Notes: generated from the sequence alone by a model not told the origin. Shown: positions 33,594 through 43,926, counted from the stretch's first letter. The stretch: DNA of 64,000 nucleotides from CAYYKD01 sp964471825 (GCA_964471825.1 CAYYKD010000016.1:11200-75199), one strand, 5' to 3'. Program-made: numbers and translations.

Positions 33594-34025
33594 GTGCTAA
33601 GATTTCATAAAACTGTTATTGTTTTTTCTATATTCATTCTTCATTTCAATTTATATTCAGATTCCGGAATTTTTATAAAAGATATAAATGATCAAATCGA
33701 TTCATCAAACGATCAATTAGTATTTAAATATACATTAGAATATGAAGATAACACCTCTGATAGTTTTAAAGAAATTTTAATTAGTTTTCCACCATTTATA
33801 CCTCAACCGCTAACAATTTATTTTGAAAAATATCCTTTGATGTTGACGGAATTCGAAAAGTTAAATATTGAAAATCACCCTATTGATAATAAAAACATCT
33901 TTAGAGTTCCTATCACCCTTAATGTACACACCAATTCCAATCCGCCAGGATATTATAATCATACAAAAAATGGGGTATTTAGGTTATTAAATAAGTTTAT
34001 AAGAAACAAGTATTTTTTAACATAA
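33594..34025 (+). CDS. hypothetical small exported protein
   Basis: 143 aa, GTG start. The N-terminus (LRFHKTVIVFSIFILHFNLYSD) looks like a signal peptide. The rest is rich in Ile, Asn, Phe and Pro, without family motifs (FPPFIPQPLTIYFEKYP). The C-terminus is basic. There is no clear ribosome binding site, so the start is uncertain. It sits 25 bp before exbB and is presumably co-transcribed. Confidence 0.55.
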   Translation: MLRFHKTVIVFSIFILHFNLYSDSGIFIKDINDQIDSSNDQLVFKYTLEYEDNTSDSFKEILISFPPFIPQPLTIYFEKYPLMLTEFEKLNIENHPIDNKNIFRVPITLNVHTNSNPPGYYNHTKNGVFRLLNKFIRNKYFLT

Positions 34026-34050
34026 CGATAATTATAAAAAGGGGTTTAGA

Positions 34051-34653
34051 ATGTCGATTGTCACAATATCAGTTTTTGCACCAATAATTATTTTTTCCAT
34101 AATAGGGGTTGCTATCATTATCGACAAGGGTTTGTTTTTTATTCGACACAGTATACCTAAAGACAACTACAGAAAAATATTAAATAATGGCACTACTGAA
34201 TTTAAAATATTCATTAATACTAAAGCAAAAAAAACGATCTTTGATTTATTCTTACTTCAGATTATATCACACAGAACAATATCAAGAAACGAAATAATGG
34301 ATTTTATAGATACTGGATTTTCTGAACTTATGCTTGAATATGACAAGCGAATTTCTTATCTTGGAATGTTTGCAAAATTATCAACACTTATCGGACTTTT
34401 TGGTACCGTAATTGGAATGATAATTGCTTTTGACAACATAGTATTAAAAGGTATAAGCAATGCTACAATCGTTGCAGCAGGAATCCGTACGGCCATGCTT
34501 ACAACCGCAGCGGGACTCGCAGTTGCAATCCCTGCAACATTTTTTTATGACCTATACAAATCTATCATTTCAAGCGAATTTAAAAAAATGGAACTGATCG
34601 TGTCAGATCTTTTACTACATTCTTATAAACCAAAAAGAAACTATATGGAGTAG
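34051..34653 (+). CDS. ExbB/TolQ-type proton channel subunit
   Basis: MotA/TolQ/ExbB proton-channel protein, 200 aa. Membrane segments at the N-terminus, then near residues 115-135 (STLIGLFGTVIGMIIAF) and 140-170 (GIRTAMLTTAAGLAVAIPATF), the conserved helices of the family. AAGGGG lies 8 nt before the ATG. With ExbD and the TonB-like protein it forms an energiser for the outer membrane. Confidence 0.93.
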   Translation: MSIVTISVFAPIIIFSIIGVAIIIDKGLFFIRHSIPKDNYRKILNNGTTEFKIFINTKAKKTIFDLFLLQIISHRTISRNEIMDFIDTGFSELMLEYDKRISYLGMFAKLSTLIGLFGTVIGMIIAFDNIVLKGISNATIVAAGIRTAMLTTAAGLAVAIPATFFYDLYKSIISSEFKKMELIVSDLLLHSYKPKRNYME

Positions 34654-34656
34654 ACC

Positions 34657-35082
34657 ATGCGATTTAATTATAAAAAAAGGGTTAATCGGTTTAATACAGG
34701 TATCAGTAATGACTCAACCTCACTTGATATAACTCCCATGATAGATATTATTTTTCTAATACTTGTCTTTTTTATGGTTGCAGCAACTTTTGAATTAAAT
34801 CGTTCACTCAAAATTAAACTTCCAAAATCTGTACTATCTGAATCATCGCTTTCCTCTGACACTCTCCTAATAGAGTTAAACTCGGATGGGGATCTATTTA
34901 TCAACGGACAACAAACATACACTGATGAATTAACAGGTTTAATAAAAAGTGAAGAAAATTACGACAAGAAAAATTACATTTTATTAGCAGATGAATTAAC
35001 TCCATACAAATCTGTTGTCGAAATTATTGACAAATTAAAAATACTTGGAATAAATGAGATAAACATTGGAACTGAAAAGTAG
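34657..35082 (+). CDS. ExbD/TolR-type protein
   Basis: 141 aa. A single N-terminal membrane segment carries the family motif DITPMIDIIFLILVFFMVAA, with the proton-path Asp, and a periplasmic domain follows (DTLLIELNSDGDLFINGQ; LADELTPYKSVVEIIDKL). It starts 4 bp after exbB. The 3' end overlaps the TonB-like gene. Confidence 0.93.
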   Translation: MRFNYKKRVNRFNTGISNDSTSLDITPMIDIIFLILVFFMVAATFELNRSLKIKLPKSVLSESSLSSDTLLIELNSDGDLFINGQQTYTDELTGLIKSEENYDKKNYILLADELTPYKSVVEIIDKLKILGINEINIGTEK

Positions 35083-35749
35083 TAGTAACAAAGAAAGAAA
35101 TATTTTTCAAACAATTCTCTTTATATCAGTAATATTACATTTAACAATCCCATTTTTTTTATTTATACATAAAAAAAAAGCCATCTCCTTCATATATGAA
35201 CCGACAAAAACAGAGATTAAATATATTCATGAAGTTGATATAAAAAAAATCAAAAATAGATCTAGAGTAACATTCAATCAATCATATCAAAAAAATATAA
35301 TCCCGAGTTTACCATTGAATAACACAAATGATATCAAAAATCTAATCGATATTAATTTAAACGCACCTAAAATGATTCAAGAATTTGATAAACTTGAAAT
35401 TGAAAATAACAACATAAATAACATATTTAATTTTAAAACAAATATATCTAAAGAACTAAAATCAATTGTAGACAAACTGATAGTTGAATCAGTAAATGGA
35501 GAGAATAAAAGAGAATTATTAATTGGTGGAAGTACTGACTTTGAACAACTCTCATTAGATTTTTCCATTCGCTGTAAATTATTGTTAAATATTGATGCAA
35601 ATGGTATTATTATTTACTTAGAAATGATAGAGTCAACAGGGGATGTAAATATTGACTCTTCAATAATTAAAATTGTTCAAAATTGGGGTTTTTCATCATC
35701 TGAAAGACCATTGCAGAATTTAATAATTAATATCGAAATAAAAAAATGA
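35066..35749 (+). CDS. TonB-like energy transducer
   Basis: 227 aa, starting at TTG inside the exbD 3' end (17-bp overlap). One membrane anchor (TILFISVILHLTIPFFLFI), then a periplasmic linker without the usual Pro-rich region. The C-terminus (LLLNIDANGIIIYLEMIEST then DSSIIKIVQNWGFS) has the TonB-C pattern of dG-x-v, v-xx-S-G, aD-aa and w-F. It would pass ExbB/ExbD motion to a periplasmic or outer-membrane partner. Its stop overlaps the tamB start by 4 bp, so it is coupled to TamB. Confidence 0.72.
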   Translation: MELKSSSNKERNIFQTILFISVILHLTIPFFLFIHKKKAISFIYEPTKTEIKYIHEVDIKKIKNRSRVTFNQSYQKNIIPSLPLNNTNDIKNLIDINLNAPKMIQEFDKLEIENNNINNIFNFKTNISKELKSIVDKLIVESVNGENKRELLIGGSTDFEQLSLDFSIRCKLLLNIDANGIIIYLEMIESTGDVNIDSSIIKIVQNWGFSSSERPLQNLIINIEIKK

Positions 35750-38700
35750 AAATAAAAATGTCTTACATTAAAATATTCATAAATCTTCTAAAATTATTGA
35801 TAATATTATTTTCGTTTGCACTTATGGTATTATCAATCAAATATATATCAACTAAAATTACCGAGACCGTTTCACAATACAAAGAAACAATATTAAGTGA
35901 TATCGAGAGTAAATATAATATCAAAATTCAATACGATATGATATCGCCAAATATAATGCTTGGAATTAATATCAATAATCTGATAGTAAAATACAAAGAC
36001 TTTGATATTCTTAAACTTGGCAATATTGAGATAAAATATTCAATATTTGATCTAGTCTTAAAAAAATCAATTAATAACTTTGTAAAAAAAATTATCTTTA
36101 AAAATTTGAAACTTGATATTAATGAGAACAACTCAATAGAACCACTTCTAAAAGATATTTTTAAAGATAGAAAAGAGAATGTCAATATTGACTTAAAAAT
36201 TAACACAATATTAGAGTTTAAAAAATTAAATCTATCATATAAAGATGCTGATTCTAGCTATTCATTATTTAGCGATAATTATAATATAAAAATCTCGGGA
36301 AACAATATAAGACTAAATGGATTTCTCGATACTGCTGTTAAATTAAAAGAACATATTTTCTCTCTGAGATCAAAAACAAATTTTGCAATTGACTTAAATG
36401 ATCCGCTATCATTTAAAGGTTCACTAGAATTAATTAAAACTACAATTAACGCAATTCAACTGAAACCAATCCAATTTGAAATAATTGGAAACAAAAATGA
36501 ACTTAGTCTAAAGTCAAAAAACTCTAAATATAACTTAAATGTTGATTACAATAAAGATTCACTACTGGTTGATTTTGCTCTAAACTATACAAATAAAAAT
36601 GATCTGATTTATCGCTCAAAGTACGATAACTATATACCCGATACGGTTAAGCTCAACTTAGATATTTCAAAAACCGGTAATAGTTTAGTAGCGAATTTTT
36701 CTACTAATATTTTTTATAAAAATTTATTCGGCAATAACAACACAGGTGTCAAATGTGATTTTAAATATAATAATGGTTTACTGAATATAGAAAATGCACA
36801 AATTTCAATTGGTGATTTAAATACAATCTTTTTTTCTGACTCATTTAATATCAAGTATGATTTTTCAACTAAGATTGAAATAGATAATTTCAAGATTTCA
36901 AAGAACCTGGCAATTAACAGTATTATTAATATTTCAAAAACTGCTAATGATTTAACCGTTAAATTCTCTAATAATAATATCAACTCGATAGAAATAGCCG
37001 ATATATCAATAGTTAATTCGCCCTCTAAATTATCAATGAGTATTAATGACTCCGGGATAATTGTTGATTACTTAAAATTTAATGATAGATTAACAATAAA
37101 ATCTGATCACTTCAACGCATACAGTCTAATTAAATCAGAAAAAGAGTCACTATCAATAAGCTCAGATATTACAATATATAACCTGTTAAAAAATCCGTAC
37201 ATTAATCAATCTACACTCTCACTCTATATAAAAGATAAACAAGAATATTCCGTTTCAATTAACTATTTTAAAAAAAGACTTAATATCGAAAATATCAATG
37301 ACGATTTAAAGTTAAAAATAAACACCTCATTTGATAAATTCATTAATGCTTTTATCACTTTAGAATCAACATTTATTGATAAAACAACTGCACAAATCAT
37401 TGTTCGTGATAAAGAGTTCTTTCTCTCGGTAAACAATACTCTTTTTTTAAAATATAGTTTTGTAAATAAAAACCTCAACTTCAACGCTGAATCTTTTCTA
37501 TTCCCATATAATAAAATTAATTTATCTATGACGGGAAATTTAAGATATAATATTCAGAATAAAACTCTATACTCAGATGGCTTAAATTTTAAGTATAACA
37601 CCTTGAACTTATTTATTAAACCGGAAATAGAAAAAGATACATTGAAAATTTCAGACATAAATTTTACAAGTAAACATAATCTATTAATTGGTAACATGGA
37701 GGTTGATATTCCTCTGAATGAAGAGCAACCCGGAAGAATATACGAAATCACCCTATTTTTAAAAGATGAAGCGTTGAATGAAAGTTATTCAGTAGAAACT
37801 TTAATGGACATTAAAAATAAAACTATTAATGGCAAGTTTATTTTTACAAATATGCAGATTGATAAATACACAGATAAAAAAATAACCGGAAGAGTTTCAG
37901 CCAGAGGTAAAGTATCCGGCAATATTTTCAATCCTGATGCGGAATTTGACGCAACAATTACGAATGGTAAGATTGGAAATGCACCATATACTTTTTTTTG
38001 TGGAATAGAAAAGAAGAATAAATTATTTAACTTTAAAACTATCTCATTTCAAACAAAAGAGAATAGTTTTTTTATTTCTAATTCATTTATTGAAATGCTT
38101 GACAACAGTAGCCTTAAAATTCTTATTAATGGAAATTTTTATTTTAAACGCCTAAGTAAAATATTTAAAAGTAATTTTTCCATTAGTTCAAACAAATTCG
38201 AACCAAAAAGTGAAACAACCTCATTAAATATTTTATTTAATAAATTTACGCTTGGATATATCTCAAAAAATAAACTGGTAAAAATAGAAAAAGTCCCCGA
38301 TAAAAATATAATTGTCTTAAAGAATAAAGACCATTATAACTTTAATATTAACAAAGTTTATAATATCCTAAATATTGACATGAAAAAAGATAACATTTCT
38401 TTAAAAATTAACAACAATGAAAATAAAGAAATAATGTTTGTTAACTATCAAAGTAAAATAGGTGCCGCGATTAAACTTACAAAATTTCCTGTTGATGTTT
38501 TTAATATTGTTACAGCACCATTTGTAGTATTTCAAGATGGCCTTATTTCAGGTGAGTACACTATCAATATGCACGAATCAAATTTAAATTTTTCAGGTAA
38601 AGCTACAGTGTTTCACGGAGAACTGATAATACCCGAATATTTACCAAATCCGGTAGAAAATATATCGGGAATTATCACAGGCTCAAAGAATAAGCTCATA

Positions 38701-39879
38701 GTAACCAATGTTAATGGTATGTCCCAGAATGGATTAGTTCATGGCAATGGAGAGATCTTATTTTCAAAAAATGGTTTTGAAAAATACTACTTTGTAATTA
38801 CATCCTCAAAAGTACCTGCTCATTACAAAAACAGATCGATTGAGGCTATTGGAATTGGTGAGATAGAAAAATTCGTTTTTGAAGGTTCCCCAAGTGCTTT
38901 TAATTTTTTTGCGGATTTACTTATTGACTCAGGTGAAATAAATCTTCCGACAACAATGGGGTTATCAAGAGGAAACCAACAATCAAACTACACCAGATTA
39001 CCGATTAATATCATATTAAATATTAAAAGTGGAAAAAGAATTAAAATAAATTATCCTTTAATAAAAGGCTTCCTTGATCCCGGTAATACTATTACGATAA
39101 AATATTTTGGTGAAGATAACTTCTTCTCATTAGGTGGAAAAGCTACTCTTTCAAGAGGTGATATCAACTATATCAACAAGCTTTTTAAAATTGAAACTGC
39201 CTCTGTTCAATTTTTTTCAGAAGAGATGAATATTAACCCATTCTTAAGCATTTCTGCATTTTACAGGACTAGGGACTCGAGAGGAACACCTGTAAAAGTA
39301 TTTATGAATGTAAATGATAGATTAACTTCATTTAAAGCAAATTTCAGTTCATTGCCTTACAAAACTCTTGAAGAAATTAACGGTCTTCTCGGACTTGCTG
39401 TAAGTGAACCACAAATTCAAAATACAGATGAAACTGCCTTTGCACCGCGAACCGGATTAGATAGTCTAATAAACACATCGAACTTTATTGGTAATTCATT
39501 TTTGTTTTCACCAATCGAGAATAAAGTAAGAGAAATTACAAAGCTTGATACTTTTGCAATTAACACAAACCTGTTCGGAAATATCCTTCATTCAGATTCA
39601 AATTTTCTTGAAATCCTCGATAATACTTCAATTAAAGTTGGAAAATACTTAACAAATGAATTATATCTGGAATCAATGCTAAGTTTTCACAAAAATAAAT
39701 CCGGATATGAAACCTTCTTTATTCCTATTTTGGAGAAAAACTATGGATTAAATTTGCAATTTATGTTACAATTGGAACTTCAGTTTATATCGATAGGATA
39801 TAATTATAGTCCAATGGATTATACAAATTGGTTAAACTCTAACCAGCATTTATTTCTTGAATTTGATTATAAATTCTAG
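35746..39879 (+). CDS. tamB: TamB/AsmA-like translocation and assembly protein
   Basis: 1377 aa. An N-terminal membrane anchor (LLKLLIILFSFALMVLSIKY) is followed by a very long chain of short beta strands, typical of AsmA/TamB lipid-transport bridges. The C-terminal ~350 residues have the DUF490/TamB domain: GLIDSG-like strands, KIETASVQFFSEEMNINPFL and TSFKANFSSLPYKTLEEIN. TamB spans the periplasm and aids outer-membrane protein or lipid delivery. It is placed between a TonB-like gene and bamA. Confidence 0.88.
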   Translation: MKIKMSYIKIFINLLKLLIILFSFALMVLSIKYISTKITETVSQYKETILSDIESKYNIKIQYDMISPNIMLGININNLIVKYKDFDILKLGNIEIKYSIFDLVLKKSINNFVKKIIFKNLKLDINENNSIEPLLKDIFKDRKENVNIDLKINTILEFKKLNLSYKDADSSYSLFSDNYNIKISGNNIRLNGFLDTAVKLKEHIFSLRSKTNFAIDLNDPLSFKGSLELIKTTINAIQLKPIQFEIIGNKNELSLKSKNSKYNLNVDYNKDSLLVDFALNYTNKNDLIYRSKYDNYIPDTVKLNLDISKTGNSLVANFSTNIFYKNLFGNNNTGVKCDFKYNNGLLNIENAQISIGDLNTIFFSDSFNIKYDFSTKIEIDNFKISKNLAINSIINISKTANDLTVKFSNNNINSIEIADISIVNSPSKLSMSINDSGIIVDYLKFNDRLTIKSDHFNAYSLIKSEKESLSISSDITIYNLLKNPYINQSTLSLYIKDKQEYSVSINYFKKRLNIENINDDLKLKINTSFDKFINAFITLESTFIDKTTAQIIVRDKEFFLSVNNTLFLKYSFVNKNLNFNAESFLFPYNKINLSMTGNLRYNIQNKTLYSDGLNFKYNTLNLFIKPEIEKDTLKISDINFTSKHNLLIGNMEVDIPLNEEQPGRIYEITLFLKDEALNESYSVETLMDIKNKTINGKFIFTNMQIDKYTDKKITGRVSARGKVSGNIFNPDAEFDATITNGKIGNAPYTFFCGIEKKNKLFNFKTISFQTKENSFFISNSFIEMLDNSSLKILINGNFYFKRLSKIFKSNFSISSNKFEPKSETTSLNILFNKFTLGYISKNKLVKIEKVPDKNIIVLKNKDHYNFNINKVYNILNIDMKKDNISLKINNNENKEIMFVNYQSKIGAAIKLTKFPVDVFNIVTAPFVVFQDGLISGEYTINMHESNLNFSGKATVFHGELIIPEYLPNPVENISGIITGSKNKLIVTNVNGMSQNGLVHGNGEILFSKNGFEKYYFVITSSKVPAHYKNRSIEAIGIGEIEKFVFEGSPSAFNFFADLLIDSGEINLPTTMGLSRGNQQSNYTRLPINIILNIKSGKRIKINYPLIKGFLDPGNTITIKYFGEDNFFSLGGKATLSRGDINYINKLFKIETASVQFFSEEMNINPFLSISAFYRTRDSRGTPVKVFMNVNDRLTSFKANFSSLPYKTLEEINGLLGLAVSEPQIQNTDETAFAPRTGLDSLINTSNFIGNSFLFSPIENKVREITKLDTFAINTNLFGNILHSDSNFLEILDNTSIKVGKYLTNELYLESMLSFHKNKSGYETFFIPILEKNYGLNLQFMLQLELQFISIGYNYSPMDYTNWLNSNQHLFLEFDYKF

Positions 39880-39906
39880 CTGACTTAAAACAAAAAGGAT
39901 TATTTA

Positions 39907-42639
39907 ATGAAAAAGATTTTTGCTCTATATTTATTAATTATTGTCTCAGTTATCCCTGTTTCTCTATTTTCTAACGAAAATCAAACGATTTACAAAATTA
40001 TTTTGAAGGGAAACAAAAGGGTCAAACAAACAGAAATAACAAGTGTTATTCAAACTCAAGAAGGAATGCCTTTAAATTTGGCTGTTCTAGAAGAAGATTA
40101 TTATGCTCTAATCGGACTTGATAAATTTGATGATATAAAATTTTTAACTGAGGATGCTATAAACGAAAAATCAAATCTAAAAATTCCCGGATTTGTTAAT
40201 TTAGTATTTGAATTCAAGGAAAAGCCAACTGTAAGAAGAATAATATTTAAAGGTAATAAAAATGTATCATATGGCTTTTTAACAACAGATATTAAAATTG
40301 AAAGAAATAAATTCTTTTCTAAAAGCTCTCTTTTGACTGATATTAATTCCATAACTGATCGATATAAAAAGAAAGGTTTTAATAATGTAAAAGTTGACTG
40401 GGAACTTGTAGAAAATGAAGAGGTATTAATTAAGAACAATCAAATAGATGTAGTTATTAATATTACTGAAGGTATGGAAACATATGTTTCAAAGATAGTA
40501 TTTGAAGGAAATAAGTTTTTCTCAGACTTTACTATATTAAATAAAATGAAAACAAAAGAGAGGAAGTTCCTCGGTCTTCAAAGGGGTACATTTGATGAGG
40601 CTGAGTTTAAACAGGACATTGAAGAACTTAAAAAGTTTTATCGTGAAAGAGGTTATTTTAATATAATTGTTTATGATCCGCAGATTAATAGACAGGAGAT
40701 TATTGAGAAAGAACTTCCTGTTGAGACTATTGAGATCAAAATTGTCTTTAGTGAGGGTGATAGATTTAGATTTGGGAAACTGATTATTAATGGCAACAAA
40801 CTATTCACATATGACGATCTAACTTTTAGCATGAAAATCCGGGAAGGATACATATTTAATTACTCTAGATTTCAAGAAGATTTATATTCTATTAGTAAAA
40901 AATACACAGACTCAGGATATATACAAACTCAGATAAAAGAGACACCAATTATTGATAATGAAAATAAGATTATTTCATACCAGATAGATATAACAGAATC
41001 AGAAAGAAGCTATATTGAAGCGGTCTACTTCTCCGGTAATACAAAGACAAAAGATTATGTATTACATAGAGCTGTTTATACCGAAGTAGGTGATATTTTT
41101 ACTTCTAATTCACTTATGTCATCTATTATGGGGCTATATAACCTTGGATTTTTCTCAAAAGTAGAATATGATATTCAACCCGGATCCGCACCAGGTTTAT
41201 TAAAGATTACCTATCTAATTGAAGAACAATCTACGGCAGAATTAAGATTTGGTTTGCAGGTTACAACTAACAAATGGCCGCCTGAGATCACCTTCTTCGG
41301 GGAAATAACAGAAAGAAATTTTCTGGGCAGAGAAATGACAATTAGCGGTAAGGTTGAAGCCTCGGCATATAAGCAGGGGTTTGAGTTCAGATGGGAGGAC
41401 CCATGGTTCTGGAACTATCCATGGCTAATTGGAGGGTCGGTTAAATTCTATCACAACTGGCATAATAAAGTATTGAGAACTTTAAACGAATCAGATTATT
41501 TGGCATATTATAAAGCAAACCCTAATAATATAAATGCATCTGAAAGTGACATTAGAACTTATTTTGATGAAAAATATGCAAATAACGAGCAGAATAATCC
41601 TAACTATCTCGGAAAAAGAGGGGATTTATTTATGAGAGGTTTAAATGACATCTCATTTGAACTTTCTCCTAGAATGGGGTATAGATTTGCTAAATATTTT
41701 AGTGTTAGTGGCAATTACCTATTATCTCCAATCTTTACATTTCTAAATCCTGCAAATGGTTCTGTTGATGAAATTTATTCAGATTCATATAAAAATTTAC
41801 TAACAACAAATAATAATGGTTGGTGGGGCGGTTGGTCTGTAAAGTCCGCATTATCTGCAACATTTGCTATCTCAACTACAACCAGAAGGGTTAATCCAGA
41901 TGAGGGAATTAGATTTTCTGTAACAGCCGGATATACCGGTATATTTGGAACATACGATTCATTTCAATTATCCTCACAATTCACCGGTTATCTTAAACTA
42001 ATTGACCTTTCATTTAATGATTACCCTTTTAAACATGTTCTTGTTTTTAATGGAAAGAGTTCTTTTATTTTTCCCGGATTTAGAAATCTTATCGATGATA
42101 GATTTATCGACCCTGTACGAGGTACAAAGGATAGAGGTCCAATACTCTCCTCGGAAGAATACTTAAGGGTTGATGGTTTCTTTGTTGGTCGTGGATGGAC
42201 AAACTCAATTGGTGCGTCAAATTATCAAGGTAGACTTATTAATAATGTAGGTTTTGCAAGATTTGACTTCTCTCTGGAATATAGAATACCGATTAATGAA
42301 AAGTTTGTATGGTTAGCTGCATTTATCGATATGGTAAATCTTGTTGAGGGGCCAACATTCAGCATTCCAAAATATGATAGTAATGGAAATTTTACTTCCA
42401 CAACAAAAGACTATTCGCAGTCTTGGAAATGGTGGAATCAAACGGATGCAATGCATGCACATAATTGGTATGGTTCTATTGGGGTTGGCTTTCAAATAAC
42501 ATGGCCACAACTACCACTTAGCTTTTACATAGTTAAGAGATTTAAGATCAATCAATATGCCGGTTTTGAGTGGGTAGGAAATCAGCCAAATACAGGAAAC
42601 CTTGATTTTGTTCTAAGTATAGTAGGATTTTATTTTTAA
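39907..42639 (+). CDS. bamA: outer-membrane protein assembly factor BamA
   Basis: 910 aa. Signal peptide (MKKIFALYLLIIVSVIPVSLFS), then POTRA repeats from about residue 27 to 425 (KGNKRVKQTEITSVI; FKGNKNVSYGFLTTDI; FEGNKFFSDFTILNKM; INGNKLFTYDDLTFSM; FSGNTKTKDYVLHRAV), five in all. A 16-strand-type barrel follows, ending in Phe-Tyr-Phe. The L6 VRGF motif appears altered (FFVGRGW). The Omp85 fold inserts outer-membrane proteins. The gene order with tamB and skp supports the call. Confidence 0.95.
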   Translation: MKKIFALYLLIIVSVIPVSLFSNENQTIYKIILKGNKRVKQTEITSVIQTQEGMPLNLAVLEEDYYALIGLDKFDDIKFLTEDAINEKSNLKIPGFVNLVFEFKEKPTVRRIIFKGNKNVSYGFLTTDIKIERNKFFSKSSLLTDINSITDRYKKKGFNNVKVDWELVENEEVLIKNNQIDVVINITEGMETYVSKIVFEGNKFFSDFTILNKMKTKERKFLGLQRGTFDEAEFKQDIEELKKFYRERGYFNIIVYDPQINRQEIIEKELPVETIEIKIVFSEGDRFRFGKLIINGNKLFTYDDLTFSMKIREGYIFNYSRFQEDLYSISKKYTDSGYIQTQIKETPIIDNENKIISYQIDITESERSYIEAVYFSGNTKTKDYVLHRAVYTEVGDIFTSNSLMSSIMGLYNLGFFSKVEYDIQPGSAPGLLKITYLIEEQSTAELRFGLQVTTNKWPPEITFFGEITERNFLGREMTISGKVEASAYKQGFEFRWEDPWFWNYPWLIGGSVKFYHNWHNKVLRTLNESDYLAYYKANPNNINASESDIRTYFDEKYANNEQNNPNYLGKRGDLFMRGLNDISFELSPRMGYRFAKYFSVSGNYLLSPIFTFLNPANGSVDEIYSDSYKNLLTTNNNGWWGGWSVKSALSATFAISTTTRRVNPDEGIRFSVTAGYTGIFGTYDSFQLSSQFTGYLKLIDLSFNDYPFKHVLVFNGKSSFIFPGFRNLIDDRFIDPVRGTKDRGPILSSEEYLRVDGFFVGRGWTNSIGASNYQGRLINNVGFARFDFSLEYRIPINEKFVWLAAFIDMVNLVEGPTFSIPKYDSNGNFTSTTKDYSQSWKWWNQTDAMHAHNWYGSIGVGFQITWPQLPLSFYIVKRFKINQYAGFEWVGNQPNTGNLDFVLSIVGFYF

Positions 42640-42648
42640 GGAGAATTT

Positions 42649-43178
42649 ATGTATAAATCAATTAGAAACTTACTTGTAATTATCTTTATTTTACCACTTT
42701 CATTACTATCCGCTAATATTAAGATTGAAAAAATCGNNNNNNNNNNCTTGTAAATTTAAATAAAGTTATGGAGGCCTCTTTTAATGAATCCTCACCAATA
42801 TTTCGACAAATATCACAGGAAACAGAAGATCTTAATAAGTATTTAAACAAGATAAAAGATGATATCATGAAACTTGATGAGACAAAACTAAAAGAATCTG
42901 ATAATTCAAAAAAATTGGAAATTGAGAAAAAAACAGATGATTTAAAAAAACACTATAGAGATTACTATCAATTAAAAAAATATCAGATTGATAAACTAAG
43001 AGAATCTGCACAGGACCCGATTATTCTCGAGATTAAGACAGTAATTAGACTATTATGTATAAATGAAGGCTATTCTTTAATACTTGATATTAACACGCCA
43101 TCAATTCTATACTATACAGTAGAATCAGATGTAACAGATAAAATAATTGAAATGATAAATGAAAAAAGAAAGAATTAG
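42649..43178 (+). CDS. Skp/OmpH-like periplasmic chaperone (crossed by an assembly gap)
   Basis: A signal peptide (MYKSIRNLLVIIFILPLSLL) starts at 42649 with AAGGAG 6 nt upstream. The 10-N gap at 42737-42746 follows KIEKI, and the protein then resumes with LVNLNKVMEASFNESSP in another frame, so the true gap length differs from 10 by a non-multiple of 3. The body is a charged coiled coil (about residues 45-110) and ends with IIEMINEK, the Skp arrangement. It chaperones outer-membrane proteins toward BamA, whose gene is directly upstream. Confidence 0.8.
42737..42746. other. assembly gap in the skp-like gene
   Basis: Ten N bases, between the signal peptide and the Skp core. The flanking frames are offset, showing the N count is not the real length. 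Confidence 0.99.
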
Positions 43179-43195
43179 GTGTACAGGAGCTTAAT

Positions 43196-43702
43196 ATGAA
43201 TTCCAACGACATTATTAATATGCTAACAGATATTAGAACCCATTTTGAAAACAACATAAACAATAAATATGTTAAGAATATATTCATTAAAATAGATCTT
43301 CATCCTTCCAATAAACAGGAAATGAACATTATTTTGGTTAATGACTTTCATTATATTGACTCTAGAGGTGGTCTCCAGGACCTATACACAGGAATTAAAT
43401 CGGTAACTCTTTTTATTAAAGAGGTAATAAATAAGGTTTTAAAAAATCTAAATGCATATGTTGGAACCGGCCTAGGGAGTTCTGCATCTGTATCACAAAA
43501 TGATAAAATTTTAGCTCAAATGGCAATAAAAAACTATCCAATGAATATTAAAATATTAAATGATAAATTACTAAAACTCCTTGATCTATTATTAGAATAT
43601 GACAAACAGTTCTATGCAAAAGACCCCGCATACTTATCCGTAAAAGATATTGAACAAACAAGAAGTGAGTTACAGTCTTATAGTAATACTATTACCAACT
43701 AG
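43196..43702 (+). CDS. conserved-looking hypothetical protein
   Basis: 168 aa, not recognised. No signal peptide or membrane segment. A central Gly/Ser segment (YVGTGLGSSASVSQNDKI) is flanked by helical stretches (MAIKNYPMNIKILNDKLLKL). Downstream of the skp-like gene, 18 bp apart; GGAG precedes the ATG. Confidence 0.7.
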   Translation: MNSNDIINMLTDIRTHFENNINNKYVKNIFIKIDLHPSNKQEMNIILVNDFHYIDSRGGLQDLYTGIKSVTLFIKEVINKVLKNLNAYVGTGLGSSASVSQNDKILAQMAIKNYPMNIKILNDKLLKLLDLLLEYDKQFYAKDPAYLSVKDIEQTRSELQSYSNTITN

Positions 43703-43707
43703 AATGG

Positions 43708-43926
43708 ATGGAAAGAATAAGTTGCATTAATTGTTTATCAATAACAATCATACCTTGCAAGAGTTACTATAGTTACTTATGCAAACAATGGGGAATTAGA
43801 TCAATAAGAAAACAACCTTCCATTATTGTCAAAGAATCTATTGGGAAACCTTGCCCTTTTTACAAACAAAAGAATCCCCCAAAAAAAGATCAAGACTCAC
43901 TTAACGATAATTCAATTATTATCTAG
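43708..43926 (+). CDS. small Cys-containing hypothetical protein
   Basis: 72 aa with CINC at the N-terminus and a later PCKSYYSYLC and CPFY, giving five cysteines that might bind zinc. Positive charge is high in the middle. The start is 6 bp after the previous stop and the ribosome binding site is weak. It ends in a CTAG palindrome shared with the convergent hydrogenase-like gene. Confidence 0.55.
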   Translation: MERISCINCLSITIIPCKSYYSYLCKQWGIRSIRKQPSIIVKESIGKPCPFYKQKNPPKKDQDSLNDNSIII

